Source of the DNA: Haliotis asinina
Lineage: Eukaryota; Mollusca; Gastropoda; Lepetellida; Haliotidae
Length of the DNA stretch: 64,000 nt
Assembly: GCF_037392515.1 (NCBI RefSeq)
Contig: NC_090290.1
Coordinates: 23,581,753-23,645,752 of the forward strand
Direction: 5' to 3'
This document shows positions 22,488 through 32,310 of this stretch, piece after piece. Under the pieces are notes generated by a model. It did no database searches. It was given only the letters and a program-made list of their open reading frames with translations, and was not told the origin of the DNA. The first letter of the stretch is position 1; every line of letters begins with the position of its first letter. Both the position numbers and the translations under genes were made by a program.

Positions 22488-25400
22488 TCATAGTTCAACC
22501 AAGAAATCAATTTCTTTTAAAAAACCAATGATTAAATGAGAATTAACAGTGTTAAAAAGATCCTTGACAGTTTTGACATTGAAATATTTATCCCTTGTGA
22601 TGGAGAATTCAATACAGTCAAGCAGGATATGCTTGACCGTGATTCTCTCATCACAAGGGATACAAAACGGAGGATCCTCACTTTTTAACAAGTATACATG
22701 AGTATATCGTGTATGGCCAATACGACATCGTCTTAAAATAACCTCTTCAAATCTGGATTGACAACCCAAGTACGTGTAACCAATATATGGTTTTATTTCA
22801 TGTAATTTATTTATACCTACTTGAGTGTCCCACTTCTTCTGCATCAGATCACGGATGTAAGTTCTAATGCTAGCTTTGTAATCACTGTAAGGAATAGGCA
22901 GTGGTGTCACAGATTTGTTGAGTGCTGCTTTAGCAGCAAGGTCAGCCAATGTGTTACCAGAGATCCCTACATGGCTGGGTAACCAACAGAAGACGATGTC
23001 GTATTGGCCAGTTGCAAGAGCATTATACAATTCAATAATTTCAATTAAAAGTGGATGTTTACAAGACATATTTTTAATAGCCTGAAGACACGAAAGAGAG
23101 TCGGAATATATTATATACTGTTTACGTTTCGGGTGTCGTTGAATATATTTGAGGGCTGTTAATATGGCATTAGCTTCAGCTGTAAAAATAGAACTATTGT
23201 CTGGTAATCTAGAAGATATTGTTCTGGATCCAATGACAGTGGCACAAGCAACTGCAGCACCGTCCTTGGACCCATCTGTAAATAAGGATTTATAATTGCT
23301 ATATTTATGTTTTAATTGATTATATTCTTGTTTGTATTGTAATTCATTGGTTTCTGATTTCTTAAATGTGGTCAATGTTAGGTCCACTTGGGGCCTGACC
23401 AACTGCCAAGGAGGAGAAGAAAGAAGACGGGAGGTAGCTATGTTTTCCAGCTCAATGCCGGCAGCAGAAAGAAAGGGTTTAATTCTATGTCCTAGTGGCG
23501 GGACAAGAGAAGACTGTTTGTTGTATAATTCCTCATAAAGGGAATTGAAAACACAATTATATGCAGGGTTAGATTCATTAGAGTATAATTTAGTAGTGTA
23601 CTGTAAAGCTAACTTTATACGGCGCTGCTCAAGAGATGGTTCATCAGCCTCAACATAGAGACTGTCAACAGGCGAAGTTCTAAAAGACCCAAGACAAAGT
23701 CTTAGACCTTGATGATGGACACAATCTAATAGTTTTAAGTTGCTTTTGCAGGCCCCACCATAGACGATGGAGCCATAATCAAGTTTAGAACGCACGAGAG
23801 ATCGATGTAGATGGAGAAGGGTAGCTTGATCCCCTCCCCATTTAGAATTTGAAACCACTTTCAATAAGTCAAGTGCTTTCAAGCATTTAGTTTTAAGGGA
23901 TTTAATATGGGGTAAAAAAGTTAAGTGTGAATCAAAGATTAGACCCAAGAACTTAGCTTCCTTAACAACTTTAACTGGCGTGCCATCAAGAGATAGTTCA
24001 GGGTCTTTATGTGGTTGATATTTACGACAAAAATGTATGCAGTTAGTTTTCGATTTAGAAAATTTAAAGCCGTTTTCAAGACACCATTTATTAATCTTGT
24101 TTAAACACAACTGTAGTTGTCGTTCAATGGTATGCATATTTTTACCACGACAAGAAATATTAAAATCATCCACAAATAACGATCCATCAATTGAATCGCT
24201 TAAAACCTTCGATAAACTGTTTATCTTTATACTAAAAAGTGTGACAGACAAAATACTACCTTGTGGAACACCCTGGTCCTGATTGTAATGATCAGACAGG
24301 GTAGAACCCACACGGACTTGAAATTGTCTGTTATTTAAAAATTTGGCTATGAATTCAGGCAAACGACCTCGCAAACCAAAATCATGTAAATCTCTCAGAA
24401 TGCCATACTTCCAGGTTGTGTCATATGCCTTCTCAAGATCAAAAAAGATAGACACAGCATGTTGTTTATTGATCAGCGCGTTTTTCACAAATGATTCTAA
24501 ACGCACTAAGTGATCAAGAGTACTTCTGTTTTTACGGAAACCACATTGTATATCTGTGATAAGGTTATTTGTTTCCAAGTACCAAACAAGTCGATTATTT
24601 ATCATGCGTTCCATGGTCTTGCAAACACAGCTAGTTAATGAAATCGGACGATAATTGGATGGATCCGCTTGATCACGTCCAGGTTTAGGTATTGGTACTA
24701 CTATAGCATCACGCCATGAAGAAGGAAATGTCCCGGAAGTCCAAATATCATCAAAAATTGATAAGAGCGTTTCTAAACAGGATTCTGGTAAATGCTTCAA
24801 GAGTTGATAATGTATGTTATCAGCTCCTGTAGCAGTGTCATGAGCTTGATCAAGGGCAGTATGGAGTTCATGAATAGAAAAAGTTTCATTATAATCTTCC
24901 CCATTATCAGAATTGAAATTAATAATTTTCTTTTCTTGCTGTTTTTGATATTGCTGAAATTTAGGTGTATAATTAGAAGAGGAAGAATGTTTAGCGAGAG
25001 TTTCGCCCAGTTTATTAGCAATATCTGATTTATCAGTAAGTAACTGATCTCCATGTTTAAGATGATGGACAGCAGATTTAGTACCTTTACCTTTAATTTT
25101 CTGGACCATGTTCCATACCTTGGACATGGGTGTCCGAGAATTTATTTTGGATACATAATTTTGCCAAGATTGGCGTTTACTCTGTTTAAATGTACGCCGT
25201 GCTTTAGCATTTAAAATTTTAAATTTATTTAAATTATGCACCATAGGATGGCGACGGAAATAATGTTCTGCTTTTTTCCTTGCCTTCCTAGCTTGTTTGC
25301 ATTCATGGTTAAACCATGGTTTCCGGATATGTGGAACTGCAGAGGACTTTGGTATACAGTCATCAGCTATGTAATTCAGTTCATCAGAAAAACATTTGAT

Positions 25401-26198
25401 AGCATCAGGAACATCAATAAAAAGTTCAGGTTTAAGTTTGTCAAGACACAATGTCTCATATAAATGCCAGTTAGCCTTTTTAAAATTCCATCTTGAACAT
25501 GGAGGAACATCAGATGGAGTTACAGATTTCAAAAAAGTAGGAAAATGGTCACTTCCACAAAGATCATCGTGGACTGACCATTCAAATTCATTTAGTACGC
25601 TGGAGTCAGTTATTGACAAATCAAGAGCTGAATATGTTCCTGTACCAGGATGTAAATACGTGTCTGCACCATCATTGAATATACATAATTCATTACTTAA
25701 AATAAAATCCTCTAGAATTTTACCTTTTGTGTTTGTGGTTGTACTCCCCCAGAGTGGGTTGTGGCCATTCAAATCACCCACGAGTGCACATGGTTTTGGT
25801 AGTTCATCATAGAGAGATTGAAGATCAGCCAAAAGGAGAGTCGATGATGGCGGAATGTACAATGAACACAGAGTAAGTGTAATGTTCAAAGTAAGGCGCA
25901 CTGCAACTGCTTGGAGATTTGTTTTGAGCATCACAGGGCTGTGGATAACGCCATGTCTTACAAGAATGGAGGATCCACCAGTGGCTTTATCACCTGGGGG
26001 AGAATAACAATGATATGTGTTGAACTGACGTAAGTTTATAGAATCTGTTTGTCTCAGATACGTTTCTTGTAAACAGATCGCAGATGGTTGAATATCCTGG
26101 TCTAGTAGATGAAGTTCATGAATGTTATTTTTAAGGCCTCTGCAGTTCCACTGTAGAATGGTTGAAGAAACTATTTTTTCGGAGGATTTATTGGGGAC
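22488..26198 (-). CDS. LINE ORF2: endonuclease, reverse transcriptase, RNase H
   Basis: Open for 1236 codons, from just after a TAG at 26199-26201 to the stop at 22488. The first ATG (25934) is well inside the endonuclease, so I start the frame upstream: QWNCRGLKNNIHEL and SAICLQETYL are the endonuclease N-terminus, followed by GDLNGHNPLWG, SALDLSIT and GSDHFP. Reverse transcriptase motifs: FDLEKAYD, QGVPQGSILS, FVDD (near residue 675), then KFLGLIFD. RNase H: FTDGSK (near residue 972), TAEANAI, YSDSLSC, LPSHVGISGNTLAD. A CHC-type end (RRCRIGHTRYTH, PPFCIPCDERITVKHILLDC) follows. The protein nicks target DNA and copies the RNA into it. No in-frame ATG precedes the endonuclease; it overlaps ORF1 by 28 bp in the -1 frame, pointing to coupled reinitiation or frameshifting. 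Confidence 0.95.
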   Translation of the reverse strand, partial: VPNKSSEKIVSSTILQWNCRGLKNNIHELHLLDQDIQPSAICLQETYLRQTDSINLRQFNTYHCYSPPGDKATGGSSILVRHGVIHSPVMLKTNLQAVAVRLTLNITLTLCSLYIPPSSTLLLADLQSLYDELPKPCALVGDLNGHNPLWGSTTTNTKGKILEDFILSNELCIFNDGADTYLHPGTGTYSALDLSITDSSVLNEFEWSVHDDLCGSDHFPTFLKSVTPSDVPPCSRWNFKKANWHLYETLCLDKLKPELFIDVPDAIKCFSDELNYIADDCIPKSSAVPHIRKPWFNHECKQARKARKKAEHYFRRHPMVHNLNKFKILNAKARRTFKQSKRQSWQNYVSKINSRTPMSKVWNMVQKIKGKGTKSAVHHLKHGDQLLTDKSDIANKLGETLAKHSSSSNYTPKFQQYQKQQEKKIINFNSDNGEDYNETFSIHELHTALDQAHDTATGADNIHYQLLKHLPESCLETLLSIFDDIWTSGTFPSSWRDAIVVPIPKPGRDQADPSNYRPISLTSCVCKTMERMINNRLVWYLETNNLITDIQCGFRKNRSTLDHLVRLESFVKNALINKQHAVSIFFDLEKAYDTTWKYGILRDLHDFGLRGRLPEFIAKFLNNRQFQVRVGSTLSDHYNQDQGVPQGSILSVTLFSIKINSLSKVLSDSIDGSLFVDDFNISCRGKNMHTIERQLQLCLNKINKWCLENGFKFSKSKTNCIHFCRKYQPHKDPELSLDGTPVKVVKEAKFLGLIFDSHLTFLPHIKSLKTKCLKALDLLKVVSNSKWGGDQATLLHLHRSLVRSKLDYGSIVYGGACKSNLKLLDCVHHQGLRLCLGSFRTSPVDSLYVEADEPSLEQRRIKLALQYTTKLYSNESNPAYNCVFNSLYEELYNKQSSLVPPLGHRIKPFLSAAGIELENIATSRLLSSPPWQLVRPQVDLTLTTFKKSETNELQYKQEYNQLKHKYSNYKSLFTDGSKDGAAVACATVIGSRTISSRLPDNSSIFTAEANAILTALKYIQRHPKRKQYIIYSDSLSCLQAIKNMSCKHPLLIEIIELYNALATGQYDIVFCWLPSHVGISGNTLADLAAKAALNKSVTPLPIPYSDYKASIRTYIRDLMQKKWDTQVGINKLHEIKPYIGYTYLGCQSRFEEVILRRCRIGHTRYTHVYLLKSEDPPFCIPCDERITVKHILLDCIEFSITRDKYFNVKTVKDLFNTVNSHLIIGFLKEIDFLVEL

Positions 26199-27457
26199 CT
26201 ACCCCTTGCCTTTCTAGAGGGCGACAAGCTATGTGCCCTGTGGGGGATGTTTTCGGACACATCCATGTCCTCCAACGATCCATATTTGTTGAACAGCTGG
26301 ATTTTATTTGTTGAACCTTTCGAGGCTCTGCCACTTTGACATTTTTGTGAAGATACATTTCTTGATTTCACTGGCTGCTTTGCAATGTCTTTCACATTTG
26401 GTTCAGAATCAAATTTAGAATGTGACTGGGATTTAGATGCCTTAGATATAGATGCATCCTGAATACGGGATGGCTCTGGAAGTACTTCCGCAGTCTGAGT
26501 GGATATTTCGGGTGACAGAATCTGAGGGGAATCAGTATTTATCCATGTCCAGTTAGTTTGACAGCTTATAGACATTTTGGTTATTTTGGCTGTATCAGAT
26601 GGTGACCGAGATACGGAAGCATACGTTTCCTTGAGTTCAGATTTTTGCACTTGTTTTTTGGCTTCAGCAAAACTAATGTCTTGTGTAAATTTTATTTTGT
26701 TGATTTCCATTTGCTGTTTCCAAATGGGACACTCCTTTGAGAAAGATGAGTGATTTCCTTCACAATTGGTACATTTTTTGAAAGTGCTGGTGCAGTCATC
26801 CGTCGTGTGAGTTTTCTCACTACAGTGAGCACATGTAACCGATGATTTACATGTATTGACACCATGGCCGTATCTTTGACATTTAAAGCATCTTAAAGGA
26901 TTAGGAATGTAAGTATCCACATTGATGTTACAGTAGCCAGCCTTTATTGATTTTGGAGCAATCGGACACGAAAAGGAAAACAGGTATGTGTTTGTTTGTA
27001 CGGTTTCATTATTTCTACGACTTTGGAATCGCTTAACATAAGTGACTCCTTGATCCTTCATTTCTGACACGATATCAAATTCTGTCATGTCAGCAAACAA
27101 GTGGTCACGGTCTCGCACTATTCCTTTACTGGTGTTCAAGGTTCTGTGTGCTGAGACCAACACAGGAATGTTCACAAACGATTCAATCGCCATCAGGTTC
27201 GTGGCTTGCTGCCGTTTACTGCATTCAACAAGTAAAGCACCTGAGCGCAAGCGTCTGATGTTTTTTACTTCACCTGCAATTCCTTGTATTCCCTTAGGTA
27301 CCGCAAAAGGGTTGAGTTTCAATGGTGTCTTATCCAGAGTCTCAATTACGACAAAGCGCGGCCAGTAGTCAATTGATTTAGTGGATCTGTGTGCAGTATT
27401 ATCAGAATCAATGTCAAGTGGACGTTTTGTCTTTTTGGTAGGGGTTTGGTATTCCAT
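26171..27457 (-). CDS. LINE ORF1: RNA-binding protein with zinc knuckles
   Basis: 428 residues starting MEYQTPTKKTKRPLD, with a good context (AACC before ATGG). The N-terminal half is a probable RNA-recognition fold (KGIQGIAGEVKNIRRLRSG, GALLVECSKRQQATNLM). Three CCHC zinc knuckles follow around residues 195-255 (CFKCQRYGHGVNTC, CAHCSEKTHTTDDC, CTNCEGNHSSFSKEC). The C-terminal third is Ser/Thr-rich and probably disordered, ending SPINPPKK. In I and Jockey-type LINEs this protein coats the RNA. Closely related to 59112-60330 (DKTPLKLNPF, LRSGALLVEC, NPLRCFKCQ). Confidence 0.93.
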   Translation of the reverse strand: MEYQTPTKKTKRPLDIDSDNTAHRSTKSIDYWPRFVVIETLDKTPLKLNPFAVPKGIQGIAGEVKNIRRLRSGALLVECSKRQQATNLMAIESFVNIPVLVSAHRTLNTSKGIVRDRDHLFADMTEFDIVSEMKDQGVTYVKRFQSRRNNETVQTNTYLFSFSCPIAPKSIKAGYCNINVDTYIPNPLRCFKCQRYGHGVNTCKSSVTCAHCSEKTHTTDDCTSTFKKCTNCEGNHSSFSKECPIWKQQMEINKIKFTQDISFAEAKKQVQKSELKETYASVSRSPSDTAKITKMSISCQTNWTWINTDSPQILSPEISTQTAEVLPEPSRIQDASISKASKSQSHSKFDSEPNVKDIAKQPVKSRNVSSQKCQSGRASKGSTNKIQLFNKYGSLEDMDVSENIPHRAHSLSPSRKARGRSPINPPKK

Positions 27458-28068
27458 GGTTAGTATTTATTGGTTCATCATCCGGGCCCCCCACCCACCA
27501 CGGAGCACCACAAGGACAATGCCAAAAACAAGCGGATCTCCAGCTTGCAGCACCAAGGACACCCGGATGACACACTCCAGCAGAAAAATCAATAGATTAA
27601 TAGTTCCACCAGACCGGCCCACGAGCCACCGCCCTCCGGGTATACGACTCTAGGCAAAAAGATACATAAAATGATGCATGTGAAATTACAAACTCAAAAT
27701 AACCAAGCATGAAAAAGCAAATTAACAGTTTCATAAATTTTGAGCATAGCTGTAGCTCAGGGCTTGGCGTGACCAGCCGATTGATAGAACTGGGCCAGTT
27801 CTACCACCCGTCTAGGTGAAGTAAGGACCAAAGTGGTGTGTTGAGCAGTAAGAGCAAAATGGTTCAGTCTCCCACTGCCCTCAACCACCAGACTACCGTC
27901 CTCCACCGACACGGGACGCAACCCACGGCAAACAGGTTGCCCAATTTGGTCGCCTCTTACGACCAGCAATGGGGTGCTGTGGACACATTCTGTCCCGGGT
28001 CCACACGGGAGAAGAGCACTTAGCGTTACCCAGCACCCACCACGAGGAGGTGGCTCTTCATGGGTGCC
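27458..28068 (-). promoter_or_regulatory. LINE 5' UTR (likely internal promoter region)
   Basis: About 610 bp between the element start and the ORF1 ATG. LINEs of this kind carry an internal promoter here; the exact motif is not evident. The minus-strand segment at about 28012-27950 (CCCGTG, CCGGG, AGAAT, CAGCA, CCCA, TGCTGGTCGTAAGAGGCGAC) matches the head of SINE-B in order, with about 70 percent identity by eye over some 64 positions. Confidence 0.6.
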
Positions 28069-28082
28069 GCATTGTTGCTTGA
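28069..28082. repeat. target-site duplication, 5' side of the LINE
   Basis: GCATTGTTGCTTGA, identical to 21997-22010. Confidence 0.92.
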
Positions 28083-28117
28083 TATCACATTGGTATGATC
28101 AGTCATCATAAATCAGA

Positions 28118-28387
28118 GACCCGTGAAGGTCCCGGGGTACAATAGCCCTTCAGCAACCCATGCTTGCCATAAAAGGTGACTATGCTTGTCGTAAGAGGCG
28201 ACTAACGGGATCGGGTGGTCAGGCTAGCTGACTTGGTTGACACATGTCATCGGTTCCCAATTGCGCAGATTGATGCTCATGTTGTTGATCACTGGATTGT
28301 CTGGTCCAGACTCGATTATTTACAGACCGTCGCCATATGGCTGGAATATTGCTAAGTGCGACGTAACACTAAATTCACTCACTCACC
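28118..28387 (+). mobile_element. SINE-B, full length with target-site duplication
   Basis: 270 bp from GACCCGTGAAGGTCCCGGGG to the CACTCACTCAC tail, flanked by CATAAATCAGA at 28107-28117 and 28388-28398. The head carries an internal duplication of about 25 bp (TGCTTGCCATAAAAGGTGAC, then TGCTTGTCGTAAGAGGCGAC). Inserted 35 bp beyond the LINE's 5' target duplication. One of the two best-preserved copies in the window. Confidence 0.93.
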
Positions 28388-28436
28388 CATAAATCAGATG
28401 GCAGGCGTCTGTAGTTTCACAAACACCCCGACTGAG

Positions 28437-28545
28437 CGTTGAGGCACCAAAGATAGGCTTCACACATTGTACCCAAGTGGACAGTTAAACCAGTGGTTTC
28501 AGCGTAACGATTGCGCGTAACCACTAGGATAACTCGACCACTAGA
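28437..28545 (-). mobile_element. SINE-A copy, 3' truncated
   Basis: Minus-strand reading has box A TATCCTAGTGG, a mutated box B region and GGGTACAATGTGTGAAGCC. The tail is lost. Confidence 0.65.
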
Positions 28546-28621
28546 AAGGTACGGAGAAAGATTACATAACCCCTGAAGATGCTGATGGTAACTAGTCATC
28601 AACAAAACATGTTTGATGTAA

Positions 28622-28683
28622 TAGTCGACTAGCGGCTGGGATGGTCAGGTTCTCTGATTTGGTCAACGCATAGCATCATCCAA
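28622..28683 (+). mobile_element. SINE-B internal fragment
   Basis: GTCGACTAGCGGCTGGGATG, then GTCAGGTTCTCTGATTTGGT and CATAGCATCATCC match the middle of the family only. Confidence 0.55.
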
Positions 28684-28766
28684 GGCTATGTACAGAGTTT
28701 ACAGCTAGAGTGAGACTTTAGCCAGAAACCAACGAAAACCAACATCCTTCTGTATTCAAAATATAC

Positions 28767-28931
28767 GGGGGCGGTGCGGTAGCCTAGTGGGTAAAAGCGT
28801 TGGCTCGTCCCACTGAAGACTCAGGTTCGACTCCCCACATGGGTATAATGTGTGAAGCCTATCTGAGGTGTCCACTGGCATGATATTGCTGGAATATTGC
28901 TAAAACCGTCTTAAAACAAAACTCAGTCACT
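28767..28931 (+). mobile_element. SINE-A copy with likely target-site duplication
   Basis: Starts GGGGCGGTGCGG, box A TAGCCTAGTGG, box B GGTTCGACTCC, tail AACAAAACTCAGTCACT. Flanks CAAAATATAC (28757-28766) and CAAAAGATAC (28932-28941) differ at one base. Confidence 0.85.
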
Positions 28932-29103
28932 CAAAAGATACCTGTTTTCCGAAGTAGTAGATTGACGTTCGAAATGCCAATCAGTTGATTGTCTGGCTAA
29001 GAATCGATGTTTAATGACCGTTATCTAAAATTTAGTTTAGTGCGGCGTTATACAACACAAAACAATGCTTTAGCTACTTTTATAGCGTTTTGCTATATAA
29101 ACG

Positions 29104-29268
29104 ATCAGCTACTAATTCTCGAAATGTGGCTTTCCCGGGCTGTAACCTACACAGGTCTGTGGTGTACCCTGTCGTGATATCGATGGACTGTTGCTGAGAG
29201 CGGCATGAACCGTATTGCCTCATATGGTTACAGCCCGGGAAAGCCACATTTCGAGAATTAGTAGCTGA
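29104..29268. repeat. 44-bp inverted repeat made from the MULE end
   Basis: 29104-29147 and about 29225-29268 are perfect reverse complements (core CGAAATGTGGCTTTCCCGGG). The right arm is the true 3' end of the minus-strand MULE at 29226-30309. The left arm is an extra inverted copy of that same end. The spacer holds a worn SINE-A piece (29156-29207). Confidence 0.85.
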
Positions 29269-30309
29269 TTTTGGTGTGGCTCTCGCGGTAATAGTTACGG
29301 TCAAGTGATTACAGAATTTGGCTTTCGCAGGGTATGTTGTCAAAACAAACCGGACGGTGCTTATAACTATCGTAGTAAACACAACAAATATCGTGGTCTC
29401 ATTCTCTTTCTTTATTTAGATTACAGTGTTTGGGGTCATTTGAAATAATAATGAAATAATAAAATAAATACTAATAAATAAACAAATAATTATGATTTGA
29501 TCAGCTGTGTGCTTATAGCCACTGTAATAGTCACTTCACTTCACTCAAATCACTTCATTGCAGATGCAGAAGGTCTCCCACATGGTCTGCATACGTTATC
29601 TCATTGAGACTGGTTTAATAGCTTTTGCTTCAAAGATGCTATACGTGCATCTATTGCACGATATCTCCTTCGACGTGAAGGTTCTTTGGGCTGATGTGAA
29701 AGTCTGAGTATGGTGACCTCTGTGAGGGACTGTTCCCGTTGGAAGAGCTGGATTACTTCGAAAATGTTCGGATGGGACTTTTTCAAAAGTTTCTTGATTT
29801 TGTTGTGCCATCCTTCCAAATGATTATTCGTTCGGTGCCCTTGATTTTCAAAGTGATACCAGATTTCTGGAATGAAAGCCTGGCCTTCAACCCAGCTTGT
29901 GGTTACGTAGTCCATGAAGGCAGTGACCTTAGGACTGGCAGGAGATTCCGCAACGGCATCGAGCCACACGTCTTCTATCTTGTCACAGGGCACCAGGGCC
30001 AAGGCAGCAGCTCGTCGCACCAACTTCTTGACTTCCCCATCTTCTTTGTAGTCACTAACCAGGCCTTCTTTCTGTACCCTCCTCGATATGCATTGCGTAT
30101 AGTGAAAGAAGCACCCTCTCACAGAAGCAGCTGGAAATACACCTCTCACTGCATTGTGAGCTGCACGTTCAAAGTCCATACCGAGACGCTCTAAAAAAAA
30201 AAAAAGACGGGACGCTCTTTTACAGGTAACGGTAATCGGATTAGGTAATTAAGGTCCAGAGTAGGTGATATGCAATCAACCGTAATTGTGGCTCTCGCGG
30301 GGTGACACC
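29226..30309 (-). mobile_element. MULE copy 1 (FLYWCH-type), internally deleted
   Basis: Left end GGTTACAGCCCGGGAAAGCC, right end GGTGACACC, the terminal signature seen at 46281-47875. The 5' half of the gene is deleted, leaving CCCGTCTTTTTTTTT next to the C-terminal coding part. The octamer CCTGTGTA follows the right end (30310-30317). Its reverse complement TACACAGG lies at 29148-29155 beside the inverted extra end, implying an inversion of the left junction. Confidence 0.85.
29601..30179 (-). pseudogene. MULE transposase, C-terminal part
   Basis: 192 codons reading FERAAHNAVRGVFPAASVRG, CFFHYTQCISRRVQ, then NNHLEGWHNKIKKLL and HPNIFEVIQLF. This is the C-terminal half of a Mutator-like transposase (GCFFH, NNHLEGWHN). 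The FLYWCH finger and first catalytic Asp are missing. The surviving frame is open, so the loss is by deletion rather than decay. Confidence 0.85.
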
Positions 30310-30319
30310 CCTGTGTATA

Positions 30320-31084
30320 CTAAATGAATATTTTAGAGACGCTTCAAATGAGTTACGCTGTTAAACATTGTTTTCAAAGGGCCCTGATTTTTATATATAT
30401 ATTTCAAGTAATTTCAAGTGGTAGTAAATTTTTAAAACTAATATATACCATAAGCCCAGGTTACACATGGATAATTACAGAGTGCGAAAGAATGTTATAG
30501 TGAGCACTGTCTCAGTAACATAGTTGAATAAACTGATAAATTCTGGGAGATGCATGGATTGTATGATTGCATATTAGATTGTTGGATGTTCATAAAATTG
30601 TAAAGGAATGGACACACCTCGCAATGATTGATATTTATGACAAATAAGTAAAAAGTGATACTCATCTTCTCTATATGGCAATTTTCAGATATTAATTACA
30701 TACATGTAATCTGGCTTTTCTAGACACTCAAATATACCTCCAGTTTCTATTCGTGGAGTATGCTATTAGAGTATGAGAGCCTGATCTAAACTGCGCAAGA
30801 GCACGTCGATTCTTAAAATAGCTGACTGTGAGGATATGCGATTCAACACCGAAAATAGTTTTGAAAGAAAACAAGTACCCGAGTGTCTTTTGGATACGAA
30901 ACTTTGAGTCTACCTGAAGATTCATCTGAAAATAATGCCTCCGCTCGAGCCATCTGTTCCAAACAAATTCATAGACTTGTAATGTATGCTTTATCCTAGA
31001 TGGCCAGTTCTTACTACCCGTACTTCACATTTGTACAAACATATTATTACTTTTCCTTTCATAACGCTTATTTTCATTATTTTA
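30320..31084. other. no gene seen
   Basis: AT-rich, with no supported frames or recognised repeats. Confidence 0.35.
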
Positions 31085-31097
31085 CACCAATGTTTGA

Positions 31098-31363
31098 GTG
31101 AGTGAGTTTAGTTTTACGCCGCACTCAGCAATATTTCAGCTATATGGCGGCGGTCTGTAAATAATCGAGTCTGGACCAGACACTCCAGTGACCAACAACA
31201 TGAGCATCGACCTGCGCACTTGGGAACCGATGACATGTGTCAACCAAGTCAGCGAGGCTGACCACCCGATCCCGTTAGTCGCCTCTTACGACAAGCATAG
31301 TCACCTTTTATGGCGAGCATGGGTTGCCGAAGGCCTATTCTACCCCGGGACCTTCACGGGTCC
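31098..31363 (-). mobile_element. SINE-B, full length with target-site duplication
   Basis: 266 bp bounded by the 13-bp duplication CACCAATGTTTGA (31085-31097 and 31364-31376). Plus-strand reading runs GTGAGTGAGTTTAGTTTTAC to ACCTTCACGGGTC. Carries the same head duplication as the copy at 28118. A recent insertion. Confidence 0.95.
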
Positions 31364-31949
31364 CACCAATGTTTGATGGAACGTTTGATGGCATAAATAT
31401 GCAAAGGATACCTTTCACATTCAACTGGCACAAGAGGATTACAAGCTGTTACATGTACAACTTCTATTTCGTCATGATAAACTTACGGGAGAGTATTATT
31501 AGATTCAGGAAGGTATAATTTCTTTGTTATATACAATATTTGCGGTTCAAGAATAGTATAATGGCGAATGTATACACACCCATGCATTGTTATGTGCCAT
31601 GAAGCACAAATTGTAACCTCCGAATCAGAGATATCCTGACAATGACTTTTTATTGTTTCATTTGTTTGTTAGATGGTTTGCATTTTTCTTATTACACTAA
31701 CAGATCACAATGCCTGATTCGTTTGACCTTTGTAAATATTTTATCGGATTTAACTTCATCTAGAAGTACACGCATGCAACACTAAATCTGTTTGAACATG
31801 TACTTAATACTTCGGCATTACCTTATAATTTTACATTCAATGCGGACAAAAATAATGGACTTTGAAATTTGACCTTATTTTACATACAACAACCAGTGAA
31901 AGCAGAGACTACAGAAAGAACTTGTCGTTTGTCCACGGTGCGTGATTTG

Positions 31950-32310
31950 CTGAATGTTTAGCCAATGTGGCGAGCACCTGAGTGCTAATGATCACCAGAG
32001 TTCCATGAGGTAATGTACGAACTTGACCTCCGGCATGCACTAAGCACTAAGCTCCTTCTAGTAACAACTGGAGCTCCATTAGGTAAGCACTTGGTCACCG
32101 GGATACCGTCAGCACTAGAGCCCTATGTGGTACATACTGGAGCTCCATAATGCTAGCATTATGCACTGCAGCTCCATCTAGGTAAATACTGTCCCAGAGC
32201 TCCATCAGATAAGCATTTGAACTGTGGCATACATTACAAACTAGAGCTCCATCTGGTAAATACTGGAGTTCCATAGGACATGCACTTGACCACCTGCAGA
32301 TACTAAGCTG
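31950..32310. repeat. GAGCTCCAT degenerate tandem repeat, left block
   Basis: Worn units with GGAGCTCCAT, GGTAAATACTGG and GCATGCACTTGAC in order. Period is near 60-70 bp but irregular. Same family as 33271-33510 and 39882-39960. Confidence 0.7.

Larger units (their letters stand above)
22011..28068 (-). mobile_element. full-length I-type LINE, apparently intact
   Basis: 6058 bp between perfect 14-bp target-site duplications. Minus-strand order: 5' UTR of about 610 bp, ORF1 (27457-26171), ORF2 (26198-22488), 3' UTR of about 480 bp ending in (ACTC)n. ORF2 has an apurinic-type endonuclease, reverse transcriptase with FVDD, RNase H and a Cys/His-rich end; RNase H places it in the I superfamily (I or Nimb-like) rather than classic Jockey. 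Both frames are open throughout, and the duplication is unmutated, so the insertion is recent and may be active. Confidence 0.93.

Noticed and set aside
29739-30194. 151-codon plus-strand frame
   Set aside because: Exact antisense of the MULE transposase; the minus strand carries the conserved residues.
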